Below, piece by piece: positions 1-7,717 of a stretch of DNA of 64,000 nucleotides (position 1 is its first letter; each line of letters starts with the position of its first letter). Under the pieces are notes generated by a model, which was not told the origin of the DNA, made no database searches, and saw only the letters and a list, made by a program, of their open reading frames with translations. The translations under genes were made by a program, and so were the position numbers. Source of the stretch: Pseudanabaena sp. Salubria-1 (lineage in GTDB: Bacteria > Cyanobacteriota > Cyanobacteriia > Pseudanabaenales > Pseudanabaenaceae); NCBI GenBank assembly GCA_023336205.1, contig JALQCR010000030.1, positions 22,428-86,427 of the forward strand, written 5' to 3'.

Positions 1-844
1 CTTCGTAAGCACAGATACGCTGAGCCATTTCGGCAAAGGTACGGGGTGTTTTGTTTTCTTTTGGATCGAAGATTCCACAATTAGCGATCGCTTGATTGGG
101 TTGTACTTGATTGGCTTGGCAAATAGTATGGAGCAATGGCAATATTTTGGTGGAACTCCAAAACTGGACATTACTTAGAGCATTTCGCCCAATCCAACGG
201 GCTAACATTTGTCCATTAACCACACTGCCAATGCAGATACAAGCCTCTTGAATACTGCTATGGAGAAATTCTAAGCCGATGTTTTCAATATTGGGAATTG
301 CCCCGAGCACTGGATAAGGACGAAATCGTACCCGCACCTGACTACCAGATAACATAGCAACTTCACCATAAGAAACTACATTTACTCCATCTGGCAAACT
401 GGCAAGGCGATCGGCATAGGCGGGAATATGATTCAACAATGGCGATGGCGCAAAATTACGATTGGGCAAACCTTTTTTGGAACCTGCGATACTGCCATTG
501 ACCCCACGATCAAGGAAGCCAAGATAATTAGAGTCGGCTTGCCCCATATTCACAAAAATCCGCTGCGCGTTAGTAAATTTTGGGAATAAGCGATCGCCTT
601 CGCCGATAATTTTGAGTAAATGTCTAACTACTGCAGGAATTTGTAAGAGGTTGTTTGTAAGAGCTTGCGAGTTAGCATCCAAAATCGTATCAATACTGAG
701 GGCATTGGCGAACTGCACAAAAGCAGCTTCTGATAATCTGCCATAGATGCCATCCACTTCACCGTCATATAGCCCTAACTGCTGCAAATAGGTCTGTGCT
801 TTGGTTAGTTCCTCAAACGAAAGCTTTACCTCTACGACTGCCAT
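1..844 (-). CDS. Peptidoglycan-binding-domain protein with serine-hydrolase-like region, 3' end outside window
   Basis: An open frame starts at an ATG (842-844) and runs left off the window for 281 codons without a stop. The first ~60 residues resemble a peptidoglycan-binding type 1 repeat (LTKAQTYLQQLGLYDGEVDG, then YGRLSEAAFVQFA). Near residue 225-230 is WSSTK, an SxxK pattern of the kind used as nucleophile and base in penicillin-binding proteins and class A beta-lactamases. The inferred role is a cell-wall-associated hydrolase or transpeptidase-like protein. No signal peptide is visible at this start. The C-terminal half, where a KTG-type motif would be expected, is not in the window, so the enzymatic assignment is tentative; the coding call is firm. 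Confidence 0.7.
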   Translation of the reverse strand, partial: MAVVEVKLSFEELTKAQTYLQQLGLYDGEVDGIYGRLSEAAFVQFANALSIDTILDANSQALTNNLLQIPAVVRHLLKIIGEGDRLFPKFTNAQRIFVNMGQADSNYLGFLDRGVNGSIAGSKKGLPNRNFAPSPLLNHIPAYADRLASLPDGVNVVSYGEVAMLSGSQVRVRFRPYPVLGAIPNIENIGLEFLHSSIQEACICIGSVVNGQMLARWIGRNALSNVQFWSSTKILPLLHTICQANQVQPNQAIANCGIFDPKENKTPRTFAEMAQRICAYE

Positions 845-924
845 GAAATTCCTCTATAAAAAAGCCTTAGTCTAATATTCTATCGATAAGCTAAGCGATC
901 GCAATGTATTATCGCACTAACCAT

Positions 925-980
925 AAAAGCCAAAATTATTGCGTCTGGCAAATCCCGCCGCAATAATTTTTGGGCTTTTA
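925..980. repeat. Imperfect hairpin in spacer
   Basis: The left arm AAAAGCCAAAATTATTGCG is matched, with one extra base, by CGCAATAATTTTTGGGCTTTT about 17 bases later. It lies between two leftward genes, downstream of livF, and could act as a transcription terminator or processing structure. No function is shown. Confidence 0.5.
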
Positions 981-1010
981 TAGCTGTGAAAGAGATAGCT
1001 AGGACAAATC

Positions 1011-1065
1011 AAACCCGAAACAAATGAAGGCGGCGCAAAGCGCCGCCTTCATTTGTTTCGGGTTT
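1011..1065. repeat. Perfect long hairpin with CAAAG loop
   Basis: A 25-bp perfect stem beginning AAACCCGAAACAAATGAAGG and closing with its exact complement encloses CAAAG. The same design (long perfect stem, GC-rich tip, CAAAG loop) recurs at 3732, 20669, 25260 and, inverted, 48018. Terminator-like in position, but it belongs to a dispersed family. Confidence 0.8.
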
Positions 1066-1092
1066 ATGTCCTAAGCAAAACTTTCATTGTTA

Positions 1093-1195
1093 TATACCAA
1101 TTGACAAAAGTGGGATAACACTTCAGTCAATTAAAAACCAAATCCTGAAAGGGTTTTAAAAACAAAAAAGGCTACGCCCTTTTTGTTTTGGTATT
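1093..1195. repeat. Multi-hairpin repeat, TACCAA...TTGGTA family, copy 1
   Basis: This ~103-bp element begins TATACCAATTGACAAAAGTG and ends GTTTTGGTATTA. It holds three short inverted repeats: CAATTGAC.../...GTCAATT, an AAATCC/GGGTTT pair, and AACAAAAAAGGC/GCCCTTTTTGTT. Related copies are at 14758, 20508 and 25308. The short terminal inverted ends and repeated internal folds suggest a miniature non-autonomous element or a structured RNA. It abuts the livF stop codon and probably forms its 3' UTR. Confidence 0.7.
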
Positions 1196-2012
1196 ACGCT
1201 GTTTTGCCAAAATTGCCCATACCTAAGTACAACTCGGTAACTTCAGGGTCGTTCAATAGATCAGCCCCCTTACCCGTAAACTCATCTTTGCCCAAATGCA
1301 TCACATAACCGCGATCCGCGATCGCTAAAGCCTTACGCGCATTCTGCTCCACCAAAATGATTGATGTTCCCGTTTGATTAATTTGTTGAATCAAATTAAA
1401 AATATCCTGAACCAAAATCGGAGATAGCGCTGCTGAAGGCTCATCTAAAATCAACAATTTCGGCTCTAGCATCAGCGCCCGTCCCATCGCTAACATTTGG
1501 CGTTCACCGCCAGATAGTGTCCCAGCCCGCTGATTACGACGTTTAGCAAGCACAGGAAAAGTTGTATATATTTTGTCTTTAACTGCTGCGATATTTCCTT
1601 CGCGGGTATAGGCTCCCATATCAAGATTGTCAGATACGCTTAGAGAGGGGAATACATTGGCAACTTGCGGTACATAGCTAATTCCCTGTCGCACGATTTG
1701 TTCGGGCTTGAGTCCGATCAGATTGCGATCGCCAAATAATATTTCCCCTGATCGCACTGGCACTAGACCAAATATTGCTTTTGCTAAGGTCGATTTGCCA
1801 GCACCATTGGAGCCAATTACGGTGACAAGCTCACCTTCGTAAACTGATAAATTTGCACCTTGCAAAATATCTACCCCATCCACATATCCCGCCACAACAT
1901 TACTAGCTTCGAGAATAAGTTGATTGGAAATTTGGCGATCAGGACGATCAGTTGGTTCAGCAGATTGACTAGCGTTCATATTTGGGTTTATAGCCTTACT
2001 TGAAATAAGCAT
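1194..2012 (-). CDS. livF: Branched-chain/neutral amino-acid ABC transporter ATP-binding protein, LivF type
   Basis: This 272-residue ATPase subunit would energise an inner-membrane branched-chain or neutral amino-acid importer. Walker A GSNGAGKST lies at residues 67-75, the ABC signature LSGGERQ at 166-172 and Walker B LLILDEP at 186-192, followed by the switch H-loop region. The short tail ending LGMG is typical of LivF. About 30 N-terminal residues exceed the usual LivF start, so translation may begin later, near QLILEASNV. No other liv gene is adjacent: livM is at 34550 and livG at 45834. In cyanobacteria the Nat-type transporters are known to be dispersed, and this would correspond to a NatE-like subunit (inference). 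Confidence 0.9.
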   Translation of the reverse strand: MLISSKAINPNMNASQSAEPTDRPDRQISNQLILEASNVVAGYVDGVDILQGANLSVYEGELVTVIGSNGAGKSTLAKAIFGLVPVRSGEILFGDRNLIGLKPEQIVRQGISYVPQVANVFPSLSVSDNLDMGAYTREGNIAAVKDKIYTTFPVLAKRRNQRAGTLSGGERQMLAMGRALMLEPKLLILDEPSAALSPILVQDIFNLIQQINQTGTSIILVEQNARKALAIADRGYVMHLGKDEFTGKGADLLNDPEVTELYLGMGNFGKTA

Positions 2013-2058
2013 ATACAGTGCAAGGGGTTTATAGCAATGGTCAAGAAGCTTTGCGTCT

Positions 2059-3369
2059 CTACATTGCGGAAATAACTACGCGAAAGCCGATGTCATTGTA
2101 GCGATCGCTTTGCCAATGCCATTCCCGACTTGCCGCTCGACATAGCTTCGCCTCATTGCTCCAAGAGCCGCCCTTACGCACACGCCGACTGGTATAGCCA
2201 TCAAGTACCCATGCCGATCCATCCGCAGGAGCGCCGTTAAAATTATCGTGCCATACATCCTCACACCATTCCCAAATACCACCATGCATTTCGTATAGTC
2301 CCCAAGGATTTGGTACTTTCTGTCCGACTGGTTGCGATCGCTTGTTGGCATTGTCAGCAAACCATGCATACTCTGTGAGTTGTGTGGAACTATCGCCAAA
2401 ATGGTAAGCCGTATTAGTACCAGCACGGCAAGCATATTCCCATTCTGATTCGCTAGGCAAACGGTAAAGATGTTGCGTTTTTGCTGCTAATTTCCGACAA
2501 AAATCTTGAGCCTCAAGCCAAGAAATATTTTCCACAGGCGCTTGCAGATTTTCGCGAAATATGGCGGGATTCCTGCCCATAATGGCAACCCATTGCTCTT
2601 GCGTAACCACAAATTTTGCCATGTAAAAAGCAGGAACATTGACCTCAGATATTGGTGATTCATTGTCTCGCCTGCCAATTTCATTGGGTGGTGAGCCTAG
2701 GGCAAATTTGCCCGATGCGATCCGTACCATTTCCATATGGATTCCATTCCCCAAATCATCCCGAAAAGCTTTATCTCCTCTCTTAATTGGATCACTTGGC
2801 GGTTCAGGGATTGGCGGCGATTCTGCGATGATGATCGGCGCTGGTTGAGGTTTGAGTTTTTCTAGCAATATCGCCAAGGTAAAACCTGCGATCACAGAAC
2901 TAGCGCTAATCAGTAACTGACGACGATTAATCTTTATTGGGACTTTTGCAATAGATTTCATCCATGATTGTGCGATTGGCAAGGCTTTAACCGTAGAGGC
3001 TTCCGAAGTCTTTTTTGATTCTAGAGTATTAAAATCATTAACAATTCGGCTAAATTCTTCTATATATTCATAGCCTTCCAAATATTCGCGGACCAAATAA
3101 TAATTCTCTTCTTCTGTAAAAAAAGCTTGCACTTTTGGGGATAGCGTATAGTCTTGCCCGATTTCATACAGCCTTGTGGCAATCAACCCATGGTCTAGCG
3201 CATCCTTTTCTGAAACTTGCCAGAAATAAATCACACATAAAGGCTTGGGCGCAATTGGAATCTCTAAATTTTCTGCTAGGTAAACTGACAAGGCGATTGC
3301 GCCAACTTGTTTAATACCAATGGTTTGACTTATGCGATAACGCTTGTTGAGAATATTGTCTAAATCCAT
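2059..3369 (-). CDS. Formylglycine-generating-enzyme (SUMF1/FGE) domain protein with degenerate kinase-like N-terminus
   Basis: The protein has 436 residues. Residues ~1-110 resemble the N-lobe of cyanobacterial Ser/Thr kinases (RYRISQTIG at the start, VREYLEGYEYIEEF near 105) but lack an identifiable catalytic lysine and have no HRD or DFG, so they are probably a decayed or non-catalytic module. A single membrane segment, about LLISASSVIAGFTLAILLEK, lies near residue 151-170. From ~205 to the end is an FGE-sulfatase domain with MVRIASGKFALGS, RLPSESEWEYACRAG, NPWGLYEMHGGIWEWCEDVW and RVRKGGSWSNEA. Such domains often act in ligand binding or protein modification rather than sulfatase activation. 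It is leftward like livF but separated by ~46 bp. Confidence 0.85.
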   Translation of the reverse strand: MDLDNILNKRYRISQTIGIKQVGAIALSVYLAENLEIPIAPKPLCVIYFWQVSEKDALDHGLIATRLYEIGQDYTLSPKVQAFFTEEENYYLVREYLEGYEYIEEFSRIVNDFNTLESKKTSEASTVKALPIAQSWMKSIAKVPIKINRRQLLISASSVIAGFTLAILLEKLKPQPAPIIIAESPPIPEPPSDPIKRGDKAFRDDLGNGIHMEMVRIASGKFALGSPPNEIGRRDNESPISEVNVPAFYMAKFVVTQEQWVAIMGRNPAIFRENLQAPVENISWLEAQDFCRKLAAKTQHLYRLPSESEWEYACRAGTNTAYHFGDSSTQLTEYAWFADNANKRSQPVGQKVPNPWGLYEMHGGIWEWCEDVWHDNFNGAPADGSAWVLDGYTSRRVRKGGSWSNEAKLCRAASREWHWQSDRYNDIGFRVVISAM

Positions 3370-3434
3370 TGATGTCTAGGGTCGGGAATATAGCGATCGC
3401 CACTTACATTAAAGCCCAAAAAGCAAAATTAGTT

Positions 3435-3566
3435 GTAGTTAGCGTCAGCGTAACGCACCCTTGCGGTAATTGGATTTTGGGGTGAGTTACGCTATCGCTA
3501 ACTCAACCTACGAGGGCGACCCCAAAGAGGGTTGCAGCGAGAAGTGCCGTAATGCTCTTTGGGGTT
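3435..3566. repeat. Spacer with two inverted repeats
   Basis: The ~265-bp spacer between the FGE-like gene and tRNA-His holds no gene. GTAGTTAGCG near 3435 faces CGCTAAC at ~3497-3503 with further GTAACGC/GTTACGC complementarity. A second pair, ACCCCAAAGAG (3519-3529) and CTCTTTGGGGTT (3556-3566), follows. The GTTACGCT motifs match a common cyanobacterial spacer repeat. Confidence 0.5.
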
Positions 3567-3633
3567 TTGGAGAAATTTCCAAAAGATCTTGTGTAATTGG
3601 GCAAATCAGTAGTATTATCAATAACGGTTAAAT

Positions 3634-3707
3634 GGCGAGTGTAGCCAAGTGGTTAAGGCAGTGGTTTGTGGTACCACCATTCGTGGGTTCAATTCCCATC
3701 ATTCGCC
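3634..3707 (+). tRNA. tRNA-His (anticodon GTG)
   Basis: The cloverleaf can be drawn by hand. The acceptor strand GCGAGTG (3635-3641) pairs with CATTCGC (3700-3706). U8-A9 is followed by a D arm GCC...GGC. The anticodon stem GTGGT/ACCAC encloses TTGTGGT with anticodon GTG, and the T arm is GTGGG-TTCAATT-CCCAT. The extra G at 3634 opposite C at 3707 is the encoded G-1:C73 pair that identifies histidine tRNA. CCA is not encoded. Confidence 0.95.
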
Positions 3708-3731
3708 CTCAAATTAAAATCCAAATAACAC

Positions 3732-3778
3732 CACAAAAAATAAAAGAGGTCACAAAGTGACCTCTTTTATTTTTTGTG
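3732..3778. terminator. Hairpin with CAAAG loop downstream of tRNA-His
   Basis: CACAAAAAATAAAAGAGGTC pairs with its complement ending TTATTTTTTGTG around a CAAAG loop. It begins 24 bp after the tRNA, so it may terminate tRNA transcription. It also belongs to the CAAAG-loop family seen elsewhere in the window. Confidence 0.6.
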
Positions 3779-3864
3779 CGTTTTGACGGTAGCTCAAAGC
3801 CCTAAAATTGCGAGAGAGTTTAATATGCCTTAGCAATTTTTTAAATAGGACGACTGAAGGTTTC

Positions 3865-6129
3865 ATGAGAAAGACAGTTGTAAGATTTTGCGCGATCGCG
3901 TTGATCACGATTTTAATAGTGGTTTCGCTTGGCGGCTTATATCCGCAAAGTTCGCGAGCTGATGGTAATGCGATCGCGATCGCCGTAGCTGCACCTCTTA
4001 GTGGTGATGGCGCGAGTGGCGGTCAAGAAATCGTCGATAGTATCAAGCTATATATTGATGCGACCAATCGTGATGGGGGCATCAATGGTCGTCAGCTTAA
4101 ATTAAATGTTTTTGATGACAAGGGGAATGCGGATGGGGCAACTCAAGTTGCTAACGAAATTTCTAAAAGTGAGGCTCTAGTGGTGTTGGGGCATCGCACT
4201 TCTGATGCTTCGATCGCGGCGGGTAACATTTACCAAGAGCGCAAATTGCCAGCAATTACAGGTACGGCAAATAATCCTAAAGTTACCACGGATCGCCCAT
4301 ACTATTTTCGGATTATTTATACCAATCCTGATTTAGCAAAAACCTTGTCGATCTATGCGCAGCAAGTATTGCAATTCAAAACGGCAAGTGTAATTTATGA
4401 CAAAGCCAGCAAAAATGAACAAACCCAATCTGAAGTAATTAAATCGGCTTTTGAAGCTAATGGTAATGGCAAAATTCAAAAAACTTGGGCGATTGACTCT
4501 GATCCATCTAATCGGAAAGCGTCAGTGCAACAAATCGTCAATGAAATTGCCGCCGAGACTGATGCAGGAATTTTGTTTTTAACTTTGGGCAAAGAGGATG
4601 TTGCCGAAGATTTTTTAGTGGCGCTGAAACAAAAGGGGCTGAAAAATAGCATTTTAGGTGAACAAGCTTTAGCAAGAGAATCTTTTGCAAAGCGTTTTGA
4701 AAAATACGATGAAGAAAAGAAAAGCGCAGGCTTCTTTACTGATGGCATGTATGTGCCAGCGCCAATCTTATTTGATAGTGCTGGAGCTGATGCCCAAGAT
4801 TTTCTCACTGCTTATCAAAAAGCCTATAACAAGACTCCTTCCTATTTAGGAGCTAAGTTTTATGAGGCAGCGATCGCGGCAGTCGATGCAATTCGCAAAG
4901 CTAATCCCAAATTAACGACGGCAAGCTTAGAAAGCGATCGCGAACAGGTGCGAGATGCTCTAGCAAAGCTAAACAATCGTAAGGTCGGGATACGAGGTTT
5001 AACGGGTTTGCTGTATTTCAATAGCGATCGCAATAGTGATCAACCTGTGCGCCTTGCTCAATTTCAAAACTATAAACTGATTTCTGCATCTCAACAATTT
5101 ACTCCAATCCCTAATCCTGAGCGACTGAATCTGCCGAAAGAAATCCAAGCTGGAAGCATTGTTCAATCGGGCAATCAATATTTTTGGCGGCAGCGTGTAG
5201 TTTATGCGGGAATGGATATCAATAAGCTAAATCGCATTGATAAATCTACCTTTACCGCCGATTTTTATGTATGGTTCCGCTATAGCGGCAATGATGAGCC
5301 TACGGAGATTCAGTTTCCTGATGCGGTCACCAATAGTGTCAACCCCACAGCTCCAGTATTTGATGGCAAAGCACCAATCAAGGCGCAGGTCGTCAATGGC
5401 TTAAACTATCGTCTCTATCGGGTACGCGGTGAATTTCGGAATGCCTTTGATTTTCGTGACTATCCCTTTGATTCGCAAAGATTAAACTTGCGTTTTGATA
5501 ATCCCAATCTATCGACTGAGCGGTTGATCTATGCGATCGATAAGGTTGGCTTAAAATTACCAAGACCCGAAGCCGAAGAACGTAAACCATTTCAAGGACT
5601 ACAGCTTTGGAATTTTAAAAGTATTACCTATTTTCAAGACTCATCGCGCAGTACCTCCACTCAAGGCGATCCTGATTTGTTTCAGTCCAATGTGCAGGTC
5701 GAATACCCTGGATTAAGTATACGCATGACGTTTCAGCGCAAGACCTTAGTATTTCTGTCTAAGAATGGTTTACCCCTGATTTTGCTGTCGGGTTTAACCT
5801 ATTGCTGCTTATTCTTCCCCTATACGATGTTTGTGCCTCGCACAATGGCTCCTGCATCAGCATTACTATCAGGAATTGTGTTGTTGCTTTCCTTTAACAA
5901 TCAACTGCCTGAAGTTGGCTATACCGTTGCGATGGAATATGTGTTTTATGTCTATTTCTGTCTGTGTTTACTACCAATTATCGTCACAGCAATCGGGACT
6001 AAGCTAGATAAAGAGGGACATAAAAAAGCCTTTAAATATTTGAATATTGCGTCTTGGATTCTCTATCCATTAATTGTGATTGTCACATTTGCCACTTTTT
6101 TAATTAATTATGGCGATCGCCTAGCATAG
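3865..6129 (+). CDS. Periplasmic amino-acid-binding domain fused to a pentameric ligand-gated ion channel-like module
   Basis: The protein has 754 residues. The ATG at 3865 is chosen over an upstream TTG (3808) because GAAGG lies four bases before it and a signal peptide follows directly (hydrophobic residues 8-24). Residues ~35-425 form a type I periplasmic-binding fold of the LivJ/Peripla_BP_6 type (VAAPLSGDGASGGQEIVDSI). Residues ~440-625 look like the beta-sandwich of pentameric ligand-gated channels, including RDYPFDSQRLNLRF at ~531-544, the counterpart of the FPFD-type Cys-loop segment, without paired cysteines. Four membrane helices follow at ~628-651, 660-677, 687-711 and 728-748, with LPEVGYT between M2 and M3. 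The inferred role is a cation or anion channel gated or modulated by a periplasmic ligand. Automated annotation would probably stop at 'ABC substrate-binding protein'. Confidence 0.85.
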   Translation: MRKTVVRFCAIALITILIVVSLGGLYPQSSRADGNAIAIAVAAPLSGDGASGGQEIVDSIKLYIDATNRDGGINGRQLKLNVFDDKGNADGATQVANEISKSEALVVLGHRTSDASIAAGNIYQERKLPAITGTANNPKVTTDRPYYFRIIYTNPDLAKTLSIYAQQVLQFKTASVIYDKASKNEQTQSEVIKSAFEANGNGKIQKTWAIDSDPSNRKASVQQIVNEIAAETDAGILFLTLGKEDVAEDFLVALKQKGLKNSILGEQALARESFAKRFEKYDEEKKSAGFFTDGMYVPAPILFDSAGADAQDFLTAYQKAYNKTPSYLGAKFYEAAIAAVDAIRKANPKLTTASLESDREQVRDALAKLNNRKVGIRGLTGLLYFNSDRNSDQPVRLAQFQNYKLISASQQFTPIPNPERLNLPKEIQAGSIVQSGNQYFWRQRVVYAGMDINKLNRIDKSTFTADFYVWFRYSGNDEPTEIQFPDAVTNSVNPTAPVFDGKAPIKAQVVNGLNYRLYRVRGEFRNAFDFRDYPFDSQRLNLRFDNPNLSTERLIYAIDKVGLKLPRPEAEERKPFQGLQLWNFKSITYFQDSSRSTSTQGDPDLFQSNVQVEYPGLSIRMTFQRKTLVFLSKNGLPLILLSGLTYCCLFFPYTMFVPRTMAPASALLSGIVLLLSFNNQLPEVGYTVAMEYVFYVYFCLCLLPIIVTAIGTKLDKEGHKKAFKYLNIASWILYPLIVIVTFATFLINYGDRLA

Positions 6130-6130
6130 A

Positions 6131-6169
6131 AGCCAATAGAAGCGGTACTTTATGCCGCTTCTATTGGTT
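6131..6169. terminator. Bidirectional hairpin between convergent genes
   Basis: AGCCAATAGAAGCGG pairs with CCGCTTCTATTGGTT across nine bases. It follows the channel-fusion stop and covers the stop codon of the leftward methyltransferase remnant, as expected for a shared terminator. Confidence 0.6.
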
Positions 6170-6446
6170 AGAGTCCTTTTCTTGTGCAGATATTTTTTGA
6201 TTAAGGTGCAATAGTTTCTCTAGCAAGTCGTCACTGTCGCTAAAGCCGTAAATTTGCATTACGAGTTTGTCGAGCTTGGCATGGAGTTTATAAAGTTGGC
6301 TAGCGGGTTCGTGAAAGTATTCGTTATAAAGTTTGGTGATGCCCCATTGTTTGCTCTCCATTTGTTCGGTTCGATATTGATGGAGTTCTTGCATGGCGGC
6401 GCGGATTTGCTGGACAAGACCCTCACCCCCAGCCCCTCTCCCTAGG
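6161..6446 (-). pseudogene. 3' fragment of interrupted restriction-modification gene
   Basis: The frame encodes LGRGAGGEGLVQQIRAAMQE and on through YNEYFHEPASQLYKLHAKLD to a stop at 6161. YNEYFHEP and LHAKLDKLVMQIYGF are typical of the C-terminus of MmeI/Eco57I-like DNA methyltransferases. Removing the ISAs1 (6447-7672) and the IS4-type element (7718-9018), each with one target duplication, joins this frame exactly to the one ending at 9014. The joined frame reads ...EETLTQISSFLPSPLGRGAG... So this is the detached C-terminus of the gene at 9014-11896, not an independent small gene. An ATG inside the ISAs1 end would give a spurious 99-residue product. Confidence 0.85.
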
Positions 6447-7672
6447 CAGGGCTGTTTCAAGAAAGGGTAAGAGAGAGTTCAAATTAGCAAAGACCACATA
6501 GCAGGTATTTTGTGGGAAAATTGGTCAATTGCTCCTTTTATTGATTCAAAACCATGAAGCCTAAATACAGAAAGGACCCAAGTCTTGATGATTGACAGAT
6601 TAATCGGCGCATTCCCTGCTCTTTGAGGACTTTTATCTTCATCGAATATGACATCTTTTACCCAATGTAGGCGGTTTTCGACCTGCCAATGTCCTCGAAT
6701 CACTTTGGCAATTGGTTCAGATTTTGGCGGTAAAGAACTGAAGTAGTAACTCAATGTGCTGTAAGGCTTGCCATCGCGTTCACCCGAACGAGTTACCCTT
6801 ATCACCGACTGTACATTTTTCCAACGTGAATCAATATTGACGGGTGGTACAAATACTTCCACTAATCTCTGAACTTTGCGTCCTTTTGATGAATCATCCT
6901 CAACCTTGACTTGAATCGGTGTTTCTTTCTCTGTCTGGACTCTAATCGCTTCTTGCAGTTTTGGTTGATTTTTTTTTACTTTGATGATGTAGTCATTGTT
7001 GCTTTCAACTATTGCCTCAACTGTCTTCTTTTGACAGTGTAAAGCGTCCATCGTAAACACATGATTTTCCAAGTTAAGCTGTGACAAAAGTTGTTGAATC
7101 ACACAGATTTCACTCTCTTTTTTATTCTCCATGATTGCGGTTGCTACCACCACACCTTGTTGCTGCGAGAATAGCGATACCATGCTAATAAAGTTCTGTT
7201 TGTTATTGTCAGCATTACTTACGGTATTTCTCAGGCTTTTGCCGTCTCCTGCGATGGCGGCTCCTCCTGCCATGGGCTGTTCTTGCATCCAGCTATTAAA
7301 CGCGTTATTGAGCGCGGCATAGTCTACATCGATCATCATTCGTCTAAGTGTTGAATATGATGGGGCGGTTCCTTGTTTCAGGGCTAGTAGCTTGATGAGA
7401 GTGCGCCGATGTCTCTCTACGAATCTCTCTAATTCTCGGTAGGTTGTGTGTCCACTCATAATTCCCATAATGATGATTAGCAGGATTTGCCATAAATCAT
7501 CACGACTTCCTTTCGCTTCGCGTGGATCTGGCACTTCTTTGAGATAATCAATTATGCTTTTACTCATTTTCTACCTCCTTTGACACTATTGGCTAAAATT
7601 ATCGCTTAAATACTTTGCTTATGACTTCTACCTATCTTTATCAATTTTCTACCATTTCTTGAAACAGCCCTG
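6447..7672 (-). mobile_element. ISAs1-family insertion sequence, complete
   Basis: Terminal inverted repeats CAGGGCTGTTTCAAGAAA (6447-6464) and its complement (7655-7672) are perfect over 18 bp. The 11-bp sequence CTCTCCCTAGG occurs on both sides (6436-6446 and 7673-7683) as the target duplication. One transposase gene fills the 1226-bp element. Confidence 0.92.
6479..7567 (-). CDS. ISAs1 family transposase
   Basis: This 362-residue DDE transposase carries an N-terminal DUF4338-like/DDE_Tnp_1-associated region (YLKEVPDPREAKGSRDDLW). The catalytic acids lie in AGDGKSLR (D108), TMDALHCQKKT (D174) and GHWQVENRLHWVKDV (E297), the usual ISAs1 motifs. The length matches the family and the ORF is intact, so the element is probably still active. 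Confidence 0.93.
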   Translation of the reverse strand: MSKSIIDYLKEVPDPREAKGSRDDLWQILLIIIMGIMSGHTTYRELERFVERHRRTLIKLLALKQGTAPSYSTLRRMMIDVDYAALNNAFNSWMQEQPMAGGAAIAGDGKSLRNTVSNADNNKQNFISMVSLFSQQQGVVVATAIMENKKESEICVIQQLLSQLNLENHVFTMDALHCQKKTVEAIVESNNDYIIKVKKNQPKLQEAIRVQTEKETPIQVKVEDDSSKGRKVQRLVEVFVPPVNIDSRWKNVQSVIRVTRSGERDGKPYSTLSYYFSSLPPKSEPIAKVIRGHWQVENRLHWVKDVIFDEDKSPQRAGNAPINLSIIKTWVLSVFRLHGFESIKGAIDQFSHKIPAMWSLLI

Positions 7673-7717
7673 CTCTCCCTAGGGGAGAGGGGAGAAACGA
7701 GGAGATTTGGGTTAGGG

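Noticed and set aside
6161..6460. Independent 99-residue protein starting MKQPCLGRGAGG
   Set aside because: Its start lies in the ISAs1 end; the body is the displaced C-terminus of the restriction-modification gene.
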